The notes below the pieces were generated by a model that was not told the origin of the DNA, did not search any database, and saw only the letters and a program-made list of their open reading frames with translations. This document shows, in pieces, positions 21,660 to 33,829 of a stretch of 64,000 nt of DNA. Positions within the stretch are counted from its first letter, which is position 1; each line of letters opens with the position of its first letter. The stretch covers positions 8,716,027 to 8,780,026 of the forward strand of contig NC_067491.1 of assembly GCF_947179515.1 (NCBI RefSeq), read 5' to 3'. The stretch is from Apodemus sylvaticus (taxonomy: Eukaryota; Chordata; Mammalia; Rodentia; Muridae). Made by a program: the position numbers and the translations under genes.

Positions 21660-24600
21660 ATGACAGTAAGTAGTAATCACTACTCCTTAATATCTCTTAA
21701 CGTCAATGGACTCAACTCCCCAATAAAAAGACATAGACTAACAGACTGGATAAGGAAACGAGACCCTACATTTTGCTGCATACAGGAAACACACGTCATT
21801 GTCAAAGACAAAAACCACCTTAGAGTAAAAGGCTGGAAGACAATTTTACAAGCCAATGGTCTCAGGAAACAAGCCGGAGTAGCCATTCTAATCAGATAAA
21901 ATTGATTTTCAACCTAAAGTCATCAAAAGAGATACAGAAGGGCACTTCTTGCTGGTCAAAGGAAAAATCCACAAAGAAGAACTTTCAATACTGAACATCT
22001 ATGCACCAAATGCAAGGGCACCCTCATTTGTAAAAGAAACTTTACTAAAGCTCAAAGCACACATTTCACCCAACACAAATATTGTGGGTGACTTCAACAC
22101 TCCACTTTCCTCAATGGGCCGATCAGGAAAACAGAAACTGAACAGGGACCCAACAATAAAACTAATTGAAGCTTTAGACCAATTGGACTTGACGGATATT
22201 TATAGAGCATTCCACCCTAAAACAAAGAATATTCCTTTTTCTCAGCACCTCATGGTACCTTCTCCAAAATAAATCATATAATTGGTCACAAGACAGTCCT
22301 CAACAAATATAAAAAGATCAAATTAATTCCATGCCTCCTATCGGATCACTATGGAGTAAAAGTGGTCTTCAATGGCAACAAAAATGACAGAAGGCCCACA
22401 TACACATGGAGGCTGAACAATAAACTACTCAATGACACGTTGGCCAAAGAAGAAATAAAGAAAGAAATCAGAGACTTTTTAGAATTTAATGAAAATGAAG
22501 GCACAACATACCCAAATCTTTGGGACACAATGAAAGCAGTGCTAAGAGGAAAACTCATAGCCCTGAGTGCCTCCAAAAAGAAAATGGAGAGTACATACAT
22601 TAGCAGCTTAAGGACACACCTGAAAGCCTTGGAACAAAAAGAAGCCAATTCACCCAGGAGGAGTAGAAGATAGGAAATCATCAAACTCAGGGCTGAAATC
22701 AGTCAAGTGGAAACAAAGAGAACCATACAAAGAATCAATGAATCCAGAAGCTGGTTTTTTGAGAAAATCAACAAGATAGATAGACCCTTAGCCAGACTGA
22801 CCAAACAGCAGAGAGAAAGTATCCAAATTAACAAAATTAGAAATGAAAAGGGGGATATAAGAACAGAAACTGAGGAAATTAAAAAAATCATCAGATCCTG
22901 CTACAAAAGCCTATACTCAACACAACTGGAGAATATGGAGGAAATGGACAATTTCCTAGACAGATACCAAATACCAAAATTAAATCAGGACCAAATAGAT
23001 CATCTAAACAGACCCATAACCCCTAAAGAAATAGAAGGTGTCATAAAAAGCCTTCCAACCAAAAAAAGCCCAGGACCAGATGGCTTCAGTGCAGAATTCT
23101 ATCAGACCTTCAAAGAAGACCTAACACCAATACTCTTCAAACTATTCCACAAAATAGAAACAGAAGGAACACTACCCAATTACATCTACGAAGCTACAAT
23201 TACGCTGATACCAAAACCACACAAAGATCCAACAAAGAAAGAGAACTTCAGGCCAATTTCCCTTATGAACATCGATGCAAAAATACTCAATAAAATTCTT
23301 GCCAACCGAATCCAAGAACACATAAAAATGATCATCCGCCATGATCAAGTAGGCTTTATCCCAGGGATGCAGGGTTGGTTCAATATATGGAAATCCATCA
23401 TTGCAATCCACTACATAAACAAACTCAAAGAAAAAAACACATGGTCATTTCATTGGATGCTGAAAAAGCATTTGAAAAAATTCAGCATCGCTTCATGCTT
23501 AAAGTCTTGGAAAGAACAGGAATTCAAGGCCCATACCTAAACATAGTAAAAGCAATATACAGCAAACCGGTAGCCAACATCAAACTAAATGGAGAGAAAC
23601 TTGAAGCAATCCCACTAAAATCAGGGATTAGACAGAGCTGCCCACTTTCTCCTTATCTTTTCAATATTGTACTTGAGGTACTAGCTCAGGCAATTCGACA
23701 ACATAAGGAGGTCAAAGGGATACAAATTGGAAAGGAATAAGTCAAACTATCATTATTTGCAGATGACATGATAGTCTACCTAAGTGACCCAAAAAACTCC
23801 ACTAGAGAACTCCTACAGCTGATAAATAACTTCAGCAAAGTGGCAGGTTATAAAATCAACTCAAGCAAATCAGTGGCCTTCCTATACTCAAAGGATAAGC
23901 ATGCTGAGAAAGAAATTAGGGAAATGAACCCCTTCACAATAGCCACAAACAGTATAAAGTACCTTGGGGTGACTCTTACCAAACATGTGAAAGATCTATA
24001 TGACAAGAACTTCAAGACTCTGAAGAAGGAAATAGAGGAAGACCTCAAAAAATGGAAAAACCTCCCATGCTCATGGATTGGCAGGATTAATATAGTTAAA
24101 ATGGCCATTTTGCCAAAAGCAATATACAGATTCAACGCAATACCCATCAAAATCCCAACTCAATTCTTCATAGAGTTAGAAAGAGCAATTCTCAAATTCA
24201 TCTGGAATAACAAAAAAGCCAGGATAGCTAAAACTATTCTCAACAACAAAAGAAATTCTGGGGGAATCAGTATCCCTGACCTCAAGCAATATTACCGAGG
24301 AATAGTGTTAAAAAACTGCATGGTATTGGTACAGTGACAGGCAGGAAGATCAATGGAACAGGACTGAAGATCCAGAAATGAACCCACACACCTATGGCCA
24401 CTTGATCCTGGACAAAGGGGCTGAAAACATCCAATGGAAAAAAGATAGCCTTTTCAACAAATGGTGCTGGTTCAACTGGAGGTCAGCATGCAGAAGAATG
24501 CGAATTGATTCATCCTTGTCTCCTCTTACTAAGCTCAACTCCAAATGGATCAAGGATCTCCATATAAATCCAGACACTCTGAAGTTAATAGAAAAGAAAC

Positions 24601-25487
24601 TGGGGAAGACCCTTGAGGACATCAGTATAGGGGGAATGTTCCTGAACAGAACACCAATAGGTTATGCTCTAAGATCAAGAATTGACAAATGGGACCTCAT
24701 AACATTACAAAGTTTCTGTAAAACAAAGGACACCATCAAAAGGACAAATCAGCAACCAACAAATTGGGAAAAGATCTTCACCAACCCTACTTCAGATAGA
24801 GGGCTAATATCCAATATATACAAAGAACTCAAGAAGTTAGAGCCCAGAAAACCAAATAACTTTATTAAAAAATGGGGTACAGAGTTTAACAAAGAATTCT
24901 CACCTGAAGAACTTTGGATGGTTGAAAAACATCTTAAAAAATGCTCAACTTCACTAGTCATCAGGGAAATGCAAATCAAAACAACCCTGAGATTTCACCT
25001 TACACCAGTCAGAATGGCTAAGATTAAAAACTCAGGAGACAGCAGATGTTGGAGAGGATGTGGAGAAAGAGGAACACTCCTCCACTGCTGGTGGGGTTGC
25101 AAATTAGTACAACCACTCTGGACATCATTCTGGCGGTTCCTCAGAAAACTGGGCATGTCACTTCCGAAAGATCCTGCTATACCATTCCTGGGCATATACC
25201 CAGAGGATTCCCCAGCATGTAATAAGGATATATGCTCTACAATGTTCATAGAAGCCCTATTTATTATAATAGCCAGAAGCTGGAAAGAACCCAGGTATCC
25301 CTCAACAGAAGAATGGATGCAAAAAATGTGGTATATATACACAGTGGAGTACTATTCAGCCATTAGAAACAATCAATTCATGAAATTCTTGGGCAAATGG
25401 ATGGAGCTGGAGAACATCATACTAAGTGAGGTAACCCAGTCTCAAAAGATCAATCATGGTATGCACTCACTAATAAGTGGATATTAG
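21660..25487 (+). pseudogene. L1 ORF2 (endonuclease-reverse transcriptase), disrupted
   Basis: In intact L1s this encodes the ~1280-residue protein that nicks target DNA and reverse-transcribes L1 RNA. It starts with ATG at 21660. Domains in order: apurinic-type endonuclease ([30 protein letters not shown]), reverse transcriptase ([53 protein letters not shown], catalytic FADD at 23756-23767), and the C-terminal Cys-rich C-X3-C-X7-H-X4-C at 25047-25100. Lesions: frameshift just before a stop at 21897, frameshift near 22225, nonsense TAG at 22671, frameshift near 23430, nonsense TAA at 23738, and frameshift at the A run 24310-24315. The last 369 codons are open to the natural stop. It is non-functional as a whole. 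Confidence 0.95.
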
Positions 25488-25738
25488 CTTGGAATACTGG
25501 AATATGCAAAACATAATCCACATGTCAAATGAGGTACAAGAAGAACGGAGGAGTGGCCCCTAGTTCCGGAAAGACCCAGTGTAGCAGTATAAGACAAAAC
25601 CAGAACACGGAAGTGGGAAGGTGTGGGTGGGAGAACAGAGGGAGGGAAGTGGGCTTATGTGACTTTCAGGGAGTGGGGAACCAGAAAAGGGGAAATCATT
25701 TGAAATGTAAATAAAAATATATCGAATAAAATTAAAAA
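25488..25738 (+). mobile_element. L1 3' UTR and A-rich end of the full-length copy
   Basis: Short 3' UTR: AACATAATCCACATGTCAAATG, GAGGTACAAGAAGAACGG, a G-rich stretch with GTGGGTGGGAGAAC, GAAATCATTTGAAATGTAAA, then ATATATCGAATAAA followed by A-rich sequence. The G-rich polypurine segment is a conserved feature of L1 3' UTRs and could form a G-quadruplex on the sense strand. Confidence 0.9.
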
Positions 25739-26002
25739 AATAAAATAAAAGTAATAAAAATGTATGGAAATGCATCTTTTAAATCATTTGGTATTTAGGA
25801 TTGAATCTGGTTTTGGTTTTTTTTGTGTGTTTTTTTGTTTTTGGACCCTTTCAAAGTGCTTGTAAGACATTTTGAAAATAAATTGACCCATATTTAGAGT
25901 ACACATACTGGATTCCCAACATATATAAAACCAAGGCAGAAAAAGTGATAGCATAGAGGCAATTCTGAATTCTGGGATACAACAGGGAGACTCTGTCTAA
26001 AT
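25739..26002. other. Unassigned, with possible B1-like remnant at its end
   Basis: Mostly AT-rich. 25960-26002 ends AACAGGGAGACTCTGTCTAAA, which resembles the 3' end of an old B1-type SINE before a CA tail. The rest is too degraded to call. Confidence 0.35.
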
Positions 26003-26052
26003 AACACACACACCCACACACACACACACATACAAAAACACACACACACACA
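26003..26052. repeat. (CA)n microsatellite
   Basis: CA run with CCC and AAAA interruptions. Confidence 0.9.
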
Positions 26053-26499
26053 AATAAAAAAACAGTCAAAATGCTTCAGGAAAATTGTGTTTATTTAGTA
26101 CCTTCTTTGTGAAAACTTCTGTATGCTTCCCTGTGTTAGGACACAATGCAAGTAACAAGGTATGTATTGAATGCACTTCGTGATTGCTTTATGGGAAGAC
26201 AGTGGCAACTATTGAAGACTCCAGGGACATGAGTCAGTAGCAGTCTTCCTAGCCTACAGCCTTGCATTGGCACTACAGATAAAAGCTGTTGCTCCAATGA
26301 CATTATAGAAAATGTTTACCCTCAAGGAAGAAATATTTTCCTATGGTGAAACCAAATATAGTTGGACTTAATTAGCTCATATAGAACTCCACCTATACAC
26401 AATCAGCATATGATTGGAAAATAACAAGCAGAGCTGTATCTTAGGTACAAACTAGGGAATTCATGCATACTTATAGTTTACTTATATTTTAATTACACT
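26053..26499. other. Unassigned sequence
   Basis: No recognisable gene or repeat. Confidence 0.4.
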
Positions 26500-26775
26500 T
26501 AGTTCTTGCCCGGTTCTTTCTGCTGGGGCAGACTCTTGGCTTGTCTGCTTCAGTGAAGGCACCATATCCTGCTCCATCCTAGAAAACCTGCTGCACTCAG
26601 AGCAGTTGGTAGGAACTCCCTCCCACTCCAGAATCCCAGAGCTGCTCCTGGGGGCCCTGTGGACTTGGGACCCATCAGCCACCAAACCCTGCCCTCCTGA
26701 ATACCACTCCCCTTCAGTCCCTTCCACCCTTCCTACCTCCTGGTCCTTTTTTGCTGGGCAGACTCTTGACTGATC
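26500..26775 (-). mobile_element. Probable L1-type 5' UTR monomer fragment, antisense
   Basis: A GC-richer island contains two copies of the same phrase, TGCTGGGGCAGACTCTTGG at 26521-26539 and TGCTGGGCAGACTCTTGAC at 26752-26770. Each is preceded by a GGTTCTTTC / GGTCCTTTT box, and they are 230 bp apart. A ~200-230-bp GC-rich unit is the signature of rodent L1 promoter monomers. No ORF1 or ORF2 is attached. It could instead be an unrelated GC-rich tandem. The 81-codon minus-strand frame is not supported. Confidence 0.4.
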
Positions 26776-27082
26776 TGTTCTGAACTGATATAATAGTACT
26801 TGTCATATTAAAATCTAGGGTCTACTTAAGAAAATGTACTAGATAAAAGTTAATAAATTTAAACATTCTGGAGAAACTCGATGCTATGACTAGATGCCAC
26901 GGTCACTATAAGCTAACAACTATATTTGCTGCTCAATATAGAGTCATTATTCAGGCAAACAATAGTTTACTTTTATGTCATTTTGTGAGTTACTTTGTTT
27001 TGTTGTTGTTCTTTGTTTGCTTGTTATTTTGGGTGTGGTTGTCCTGTGTTATGCTGGTTAAGATATTCCTTTCAATCTTCCT
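26776..27082. other. Unassigned AT-rich sequence
   Basis: T-rich, with nothing recognisable. Confidence 0.35.
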
Positions 27083-28130
27083 AGTTTTATTTATTTTATT
27101 TTATTTTATTTTTTGTTTTTTTTTTTAGTTTTTATTTACATTGCAAATGAATTCCCCTTTCCTGGTCCCCCACTCCCCGAAAGTCACATGAGCCCCCTTC
27201 CCTCCCCCTGTTCCACCACCCATCCCTTCCCACTTCCCTGTTCTGGTTTTGTCTTATACTGCTACACTGAGTCTTTCCAGAACCAGGGGCCACTCCTCCG
27301 TTCTTCTCGTTTGATGTGTGGATTATGTTTTGGGTATTCCAGTTTTCCAGGCTAATATCCACTTATTAGTGAGTGCATACCATGATTGATCTTTTGAGAC
27401 TGGGTTACCTCACTTAGTATGATGTTCTCCAGCTCCATCCATTTGCCTAAGAATTTCATGAATTGATTGTTTCTAATGGCTGAATAGTACTCCACTGTGT
27501 ATATATACCACATTTTTTGCATCCATTCTTCTGTTGAGGGATACCTGGGTTCTTTCCAGCTTCTGGCTATTATAAATAGGGCTGCTATGAACATAGTGGA
27601 GCATATATCCTTATTACATGCTGGGGAATCCTCTGGGTATATGCCCAGAAGTGGTATAGCAGGATCTTTCGGAAGTGACTTGCCCAGTTTTCTGAGAAAC
27701 CGCCAGACTGATGTCCAGAGTGGTTGTACTAATTTGCAACCCCACCAGCAGTGGAGGAGTGTTACTCTTTCTCCACATCCTCTCCAACACCTGCTGTCTC
27801 CTGAGTTTTTAATCTTAGTCATTCTGACTGGTGTAAGGTGAAATCTCAGGGTTGTTTTGATTTGCATTTCCTTGATGACTAGTGAAGTTGAGCATTTTTA
27901 AAGATGTTTCTCTGCCATTAGAAGTTCTTCAGGTGAGAATTCTTTGTTTAACTCTGAACCCCATTTTAATAGGGTTATCCGGTTTTCTGGGGTCTAACTT
28001 CTTGAGTTCTTTGTATATATTGGATATTAGCCCTCTATCTGATGTAGGGCTGGTGAAGATCTTTTTCCAATTTGTTGGTTGCTGATTTGTCCTTTTGATG
28101 GTGTCCTTTGCTTTACAGAAACTTTGTAAT
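27083..28130 (-). mobile_element. 5'-truncated LINE-1, antisense (~1.05 kb)
   Basis: Read on the minus strand: the end of ORF2 starting near CTTTGTAAAGC equivalents (28125 downward), the Cys-rich C-terminus (a 171-codon minus-strand frame at 27352-27867 carries [16 protein letters not shown]), the natural stop after LISGY, and the 3' UTR of the same type as the full-length copy. The A-rich tail is at 27083-27126. The frame breaks upstream of codon 171. The flanking T-rich text (27081-27110, 28120-28146) may be a target duplication. Confidence 0.93.
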
Positions 28131-28734
28131 TTTATTTATTTATTTTAAATTAGCTAAGGTTTTCATTTTAATTATATTATAGTTAGATCACTCTCTCTTT
28201 CCTTTGCTACCCAGAGTCCCTCCTTTGTCCACTGTGTCCTAACCTTCCAGAACCTCTTCCCCCCCCCAAAAAAAAACCCCTATAGCTTCTTTTATTGTTA
28301 TCATTAGTATATAGAACCACTATGCCCAATCCTCTTTCTTAACGAGTATAACCATCACGGAAAGGGAGAATGTAAGACTCAGTTCAGCTCTTACATTCTT
28401 GACTCTCAAGCATCACTGCTCTGCACTATCCAGTCAAAAGCACACTTACACCATACTTGTCTGAGCTTTGTGTTCTTAATTTCTTTTTTTTTAATTTTTA
28501 ATTTATTTATTGAAAGGGGAAGTAAAAACACTTTATGGTAAAATTCAAGATTTACCTAGAAAATATTTCAGATAAACACATTAAAATTGACAATTTTCAT
28601 GGAAAATTAAAGTATAAAGTGGTAGACATGTAAAGAGTTTTTATATCTACTATTTTATATGTAAATTTTTCCATGAAATAGTCTATTTTTTCTTAAATTT
28701 TACCAGAAATATTTTCCATGAAAATCTTCAACGT
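28131..28734 (-). other. Partly old antisense L1 3' UTR, rest unassigned
   Basis: 28145-28280 (TTTTAATTATATTATAGTTAG, TCACTCTCTCTTTCCTTTGC) resembles the complement of an ancient rodent L1 3' UTR. From 28500 onward it is AT-rich with repeated TTCCATGAAA words and is unassigned. Confidence 0.35.
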
Positions 28735-28940
28735 GAAGGAGTGGCCCCTTGTTTTGGAAAGACTCAGTGAAGCAGTATTCTGCAAAACCAGAACGGGGAA
28801 ATGGGAAGGGGTGGGTGGGAGGACAGGGGGAGAGAAGGGTGCTTACGGGACTTTCGGGGAGTGGGGGGCTAGGAAAGGGAAATCATTTGAAATGTAAATA
28901 AAAATATATCGAATAAAAAAAAAGAAAAAAAAAGAAAATG
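28735..28940 (+). mobile_element. Short L1 3' UTR copy, sense
   Basis: About 200 bp of the young-type 3' UTR: GAGTGGCCCCTTGTTTTGG, GACTCAGTGAAGCAGTATTC, GTGGGTGGGAGGACAGGGG, AAATCATTTGAAATGTAAAT and ATATCGAATAAA, then an A-rich tail. GAAAATCTTCA (about 28720-28730) and GAAAATGTTCA (28935-28945) look like a target duplication with one mismatch. Confidence 0.9.
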
Positions 28941-31710
28941 TTCATAATTCCACCTTCAATCAACTTAGAATTATCTTCATGCCTATCATTTTGTCTATAT
29001 TATTTCCATGATAATCTTCGATTTCAACATGTTTTTCTATATATTTATTCAATTTTATCAGAAATATTTTCTGTATACTTAATTTCTTGACAGTGAAGTG
29101 TAAGTCAGCTGCCTAGTGCTACATCAAGACATTGTAGGAACGCTCACTGTGCATCGATGTGTTTTCCTTTCAAATTCACACCATTTCATTAAATAGAAAA
29201 CTGTGGGCCTCTCTGTACTATTCATTAAGGTATTGGAAAATTTCACCCTAACTTCTTAAAGCACTTTTAAGAAAAAAAATTTCTAGTTTTATGAAAACTT
29301 ATTTCAACAAAAATATTTCCCTGGTCTCATATTTTTCATAAATAATTTTGTTTTAGAATCAGCATAATTAATATAGAAATGCAGTTTGGAAATATTCTGT
29401 ATAACCATCTTGTCTCTAACGTTTTATTCTCTAAATATCTTTTGTTTACTAATTCAGTATTTTAAAATTCCCTGAATGGGAAGCAATATATTTTTCATTG
29501 TTAAGTTCTCCGTTTAATGAACTTAAATATGAAAACATTTGACCCAATGCAAGCATTTAATATATAATATTTGTTGATTCATCTGTCTTTATTATCATTG
29601 TTAAACAGGGCAATGGTCACAAGATACATCGGCAATTCTTAAGTTGCTTATTCATCTTCAATTCATATAATTATGGGAAAAGGTAGTATACCTAATTCAT
29701 GGATGAAAATGTTTTTCTGCTTCCAACTCTTTACATTTTGTGAGAAAACAGAAAATTGTCCATAAACATAAAATGAAACAATTGGCACATAAATAAGTTC
29801 TTATTTATATTTTAATATTATTATGATTCAAGCATTAAGTATAGAATATTTGTGGCATGTCCTATATTAAAAAAAATAAGAGGCACTTATTTTTTGCATG
29901 AGTCACTGCAAAATCATAATCTCATTCAATTGAAGTAATCTTTCACAGCATCTATAAATCTTCATGTTAATTAAAACAAAAGTAATTATTTGTTTCAGAC
30001 AAACACTGCTTCAAGTAGAAGCAATCTGATATACTTAAAGTAACGTTGACCATATATTAAGGGTCTATGAATGTATATTGCCTTAAGAGCTTTCCTGACC
30101 TAATTCTTTCAAAACATTGACCATTATGGAGGTTAAAATGATTGACAACTAGATTCCAATCAAGTTCAAAGTCAAAGCTGTATCTTAATTAAGCAGAGTC
30201 ATGATGAGATTCTATATAAACAAGAATAGGAATCCTCGGATGCTGTCTACTCCAATACTTGTTCCATGTATTGTTGCAAGTGGTTTCTCAAGTATACTGG
30301 GAAGAAAAGGAAATATTATTCTGTGAATAGTTGTTACTGACGTGAGGCGGACTGTGACAAACAGTCTTGATGCCCATGTGTCTGTGTCATTCAAAATAGA
30401 CTTAATCAACTGTCAAAATGATTCACTGAGCTCTCAGGGTTTTTACGTAAGTTTTCTGAGGATGCATTTGTTTCTATAATGACAAAGCTGGACTCCTTAT
30501 ATAGAATAAGTATGGGGATGTTGCAAGGTCTGGAGAAAATGGAAACTGTTTAGAAGTCTGAGGCACTGGTATAATATATGTGCGGACTTAAAGTTATGAA
30601 TCCATTTGCATTTTAAGGAGTTTAAATCAATTCCCTTTACATATACCTGTCACAATTTGGGTCTGCTGTTTCTAAAATATGATGGGAGAAGTGCAGGCCA
30701 TGTAGCCCTTGTAATATGGGCTGTTGTTCCCATCTTAGTGATGATATACTGAATCAAGTTCATAATAAATCATTAGAATTGCTTTCTCCTGTGGAACTCA
30801 GGTTCACCCTTCCCTTTAGCTTTTGAATCTGTAATCAGGCTATAGGTTCCCTGACTGAAAAGCACTTATGACACTTGCGTAGTTGTCTCATCTCCTCAGG
30901 ACAGAACAGTAACACATATGTACCCCAATGGATAACATGAAAATGCTGATTATAAAACATCTTTGCACAAACTGAAAAACTCAAGCTTGCAAAGAATGCT
31001 TTAATATCCCAACACCCTTATAATATGTAAAATTATGACTTATTGTCAATATACTCAAATTTTACTATAGCTCAAAAGTTCTACTCTTTCATGAAATAAT
31101 CAAGAAACCAAAAACAAAACTTAATATTGAAATCCTCCTCACCAAGACTCAGCCTTTGTAGTGTCTCAAACTCTAGAAAAAATACTAACATTATTTTAAT
31201 CTTTTTCCCAAAGAACCTTAAAAACAAATATACTATATTGTTGTCATGAAATTTTCAAATGCAATCCTTGTATTGAAATTGCTATCTGGAAAAAAAAGCT
31301 ATTATGTTTAAGATTCAAGCCCTCATTTTATTACTTTTGTGACAATATTTTGTTCATTAGTTTTACATTGCTTCCATATAGGTTATCACAAAATCACTTA
31401 AATTATGTGAAAATGGTATTTCACAGATGTGTGTCCCATGAATCAATTGCACATGGGTCTCAGACTCACTATCAAACCCAGGATGGTATATGTCACACTC
31501 CTTTGTGAGTTCTAAGGAACATGTTTCTTATTTCTCTCTAGCTGTTAGCATTATGTTGCACTTTGCCCTTGCACAGCAGAAGTCTTTGTTTACTCTAAGT
31601 GGCTCAGGGGCACACACACATAGAGGAGCCTGCCAACACTTAGCATTAGAATACAAGCAGTGTGTTAGGACAACCTTCTACAGTTACATCTATAAAAGAT
31701 AAACCTTATT
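28941..31710. other. Unassigned AT-rich sequence
   Basis: About 2.8 kb with no recognisable SINE, L1, LTR or exon. 29000-29070 resembles 28650-28735 (CAGAAATATTTTC plus TCCATGA.AATCTTC), which suggests an old local duplication flanking the small L1. Confidence 0.4.
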
Positions 31711-31726
31711 AACAATTTTATTATGA

Positions 31727-32050
31727 GAACATCATACTAAGTGAGGTAACCCAGACTCAAAAGATGAATCATCGTATGCACTCACTAATAAGTGGATATT
31801 AACCTTGAAAACTGAAATACCCAAAACATAATCCACACATCAAATGAGGTACAAGAAGAACGGAGGAGTGGCCCCTTGTTCTGGAAAGACTCGGTGAAGC
31901 AGTATTGAACAAAATCAGAACAGGGAAGTGGGAAGGGATGGGTGGGAAAACAGGGGGAGGGAAGGGGACTGATGGGACTTTTGAGGAGTGGGGATCCAGA
32001 AAAGGGGAAATCATTTGAAATGTAAATAAATATATCAATAAATTAAAAAG
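31727..32050 (+). mobile_element. 5'-truncated L1 3' end with perfect 16-bp target duplication
   Basis: Contains the last ORF2 codons (GAGAACATCATACTAAGTGAGG to AAGTGGATATTA) and the young-type 3' UTR ending in AATAAATTAAAAAG. AACAATTTTATTATGA flanks it at 31711-31726 and 32051-32066, identical in both. This is classical target-primed insertion. Confidence 0.95.
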
Positions 32051-32066
32051 AACAATTTTATTATGA

Positions 32067-32881
32067 AGAAATAGATATATGATTTAGAAACACAGTAATA
32101 GGACAAATGTAAAATTATATGAATAACCACTCCAGTTTTTTAAAATCTAAATAAAACCATAAATGTATTAGTTTACATTTTAATATATAAATGATTATTG
32201 TTTCTATTACTGTATAACCTATAAAAGCAGAAGTTGCCTGTGCTTTTGTTTTTGTTTTGTTTTGTTTGTTTTGCAGGTATTTGAGATTCTTACACACTGA
32301 ATATCTACAGAAATAAGCAAGGTGCTCAGTATGTGAGCATGTTCTGCTAAGCAGTGTTGAGACATAACTTTCTGGTTGACATCAACGGGAGGAGAGGTGC
32401 AAAAAGCAAAGGGAGAGGGGTGGGGAAGGGTGTTTGCAGAGGAGAGACCAGAAAGAGGGCAATGTAAATAAATGAAATAATTAATAATAAAATTATTTAA
32501 TTTATTATTAAATAATTAAGGAGGGCCAAATTAAAGTTGATATAGACAGCTCAAGCCACATAAGGAAAGCCTGCATGGAACCTGAATGCATGCCAAGTCT
32601 TATGCCTTAACCAATTCTTCAGGAATAATATCTTAATTGAATTTACGAAGAATTGTTTTTGCTATAATCAGCTTAGATATATTTTTCTTGGAGGGGGAAG
32701 AGTCAAATATAACATCAAAATAGTTTCTGCCACTATAGCTTTGCCAAATTTTGTGTGCATGCAGCTCTACAGTGCAGGAAACAAGGTAGGTTGAATGTAA
32801 TACTTATAGTGTAAGAATTATATTCTACTAATTTGGGAATTAATTTAGTTAGCACTTAAAAATTCTTTTAAGAATATTTTT
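32067..32881. other. Unassigned AT-rich sequence
   Basis: A TTTTG-rich run at 32235-32272 and a hairpin-like TTATTATTAAATAAT at 32480-32518. No gene is recognised. Confidence 0.4.
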
Positions 32882-33043
32882 TTTGTTTAGATCTGGGGTA
32901 CAGATCTAAACAAAGAATTTTCACCTGAAGAAATTCGGATGGCTGAGAGGCACCTTAAGAAGTACTCAACATCATTAGTCATTAGGGAAATGCAAATCAA
33001 AACAACCCTGAGTTTTCACCTTACACCAGTCAGAATGTCTACA

Positions 33044-33290
33044 TAATCCACACATCAAATGAGATACAAGAAGAAAGGAGGAGTGGCCCCTGGTTCTGGA
33101 AAGACTCAGTGAAGCAGTATTCGACAAAACCAGAACGGGGAAGTGGGAAGGGGTGGGTGGGAGGACAAGGGAAGAGAAGGGGGCTTACGGGACTTTCGGG
33201 GAGTGGGGGGCTAGAAAAGGGGAAATCATTTGAAATGTAAATAAATTATATCGAATAAAGAAAATTAAAAAAAAAAAAAAGAATGGAGCT
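33044..33290 (+). mobile_element. Young-type L1 3' UTR copy inside the older L1
   Basis: Begins ACATAATCCACACATCAAATG and carries the usual GACTCAGTGAAGCAGTATTC, GTGGGTGGGAGGAC and AAATGTAAATAAATTATATC. It ends ATCGAATAAAGAAAATT plus a run of 14 A. The sequence after this tail is not the host L1, which resumes only at 33829. Confidence 0.9.
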
Positions 33291-33829
33291 GAGCAAGAGG
33301 GAACTGACCAGGGGAGGCTACTCACTGATGGGCCCCTTAAGCCAGCTGAACTACTGCAATGCAGGCAGACATGGGTTGGGAAACTCTGGGCTACAAAACC
33401 CAAGACCCATGAACACAAGTTAAAACAAGGTTGTGAACCAAATCCTTGAAACTTTGTTACAATTGAAAGGTAACAGAGTGACCCCATGTTTACAGGTAGG
33501 GACACACAGTGATGACCCTTCCCCTCCAGTGAGATGTATGCCTACTGAAGGCTAGCTACTCTAATTTTGATTCACCAGGGCAATAGAGTGTGTGACCTGA
33601 GACAGGAGCCACCACATCAGACTAAGAGGGTGATAACACGGACCCCACACACCAGTGCTGCATTCTGGTATGATCGGCTAACCTCGGGAACGATGCATGT
33701 TCACATCTTGCTCTCTGTACATTTTCCGAATGACTGAAATGGGAGGGAGGGGTAAAATGAGCTGAAGTGTGATGCTTGCAGTGAGAATTCTGGTTTCTTT
33801 AAAAACCCATCTATGTTAAAAAAAAAAAA
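33291..33829 (+). mobile_element. Putative 3'-transduced (or retroposed) segment ending in poly(A)
   Basis: A ~525-bp block of ordinary base composition lies between the A tail of the nested L1 and a second A run (33818-33830), with old L1 on both outer sides. It is unlike any repeat I recognise. A 47-codon ATG frame (33292 onward) ends in TAA and is not clearly coding. The arrangement L1 3' end, A tail, unique sequence, A tail is what read-through L1 transcription with downstream polyadenylation produces. A processed RNA pseudogene inserted next to the L1 is the alternative. No canonical AATAAA precedes the second A run. Confidence 0.6.

Larger units (their letters stand above)
18788..25738 (+). 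mobile_element. Near-full-length murine LINE-1, sense, inactive, with nested insertions
   Basis: Complete L1 architecture in order: GC-rich 5' UTR with promoter monomers (18788-20385), ORF1 (20386-21598), a short inter-ORF spacer, ORF2 (21660-25487), and a 3' UTR with a G-rich purine stretch and AATAAA-containing terminus. Excluding the ~670 bp nested in its 5' UTR, the element is about 6.3 kb, close to full length. Both ORFs are broken, so it cannot retrotranspose autonomously. Possible target duplication: A/T-rich TAAAAAAATA-type text at 18771-18787 and at 25733-25755, not conclusive in such sequence. The 3' UTR type matches at least six truncated copies elsewhere in the window. Confidence 0.9.

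Noticed and set aside
24378..25487. 369-codon frame as a possible gene
   Set aside because: It is the C-terminal part of L1 ORF2, ending at the natural stop and followed by the L1 3' UTR.
33505..33550. C/D-box snoRNA look-alike (GTGATGAC then CTGA)
   Set aside because: The boxes occur, but I see no terminal stem bringing them together and no C'/D' pair. The motifs are short enough to arise by chance.
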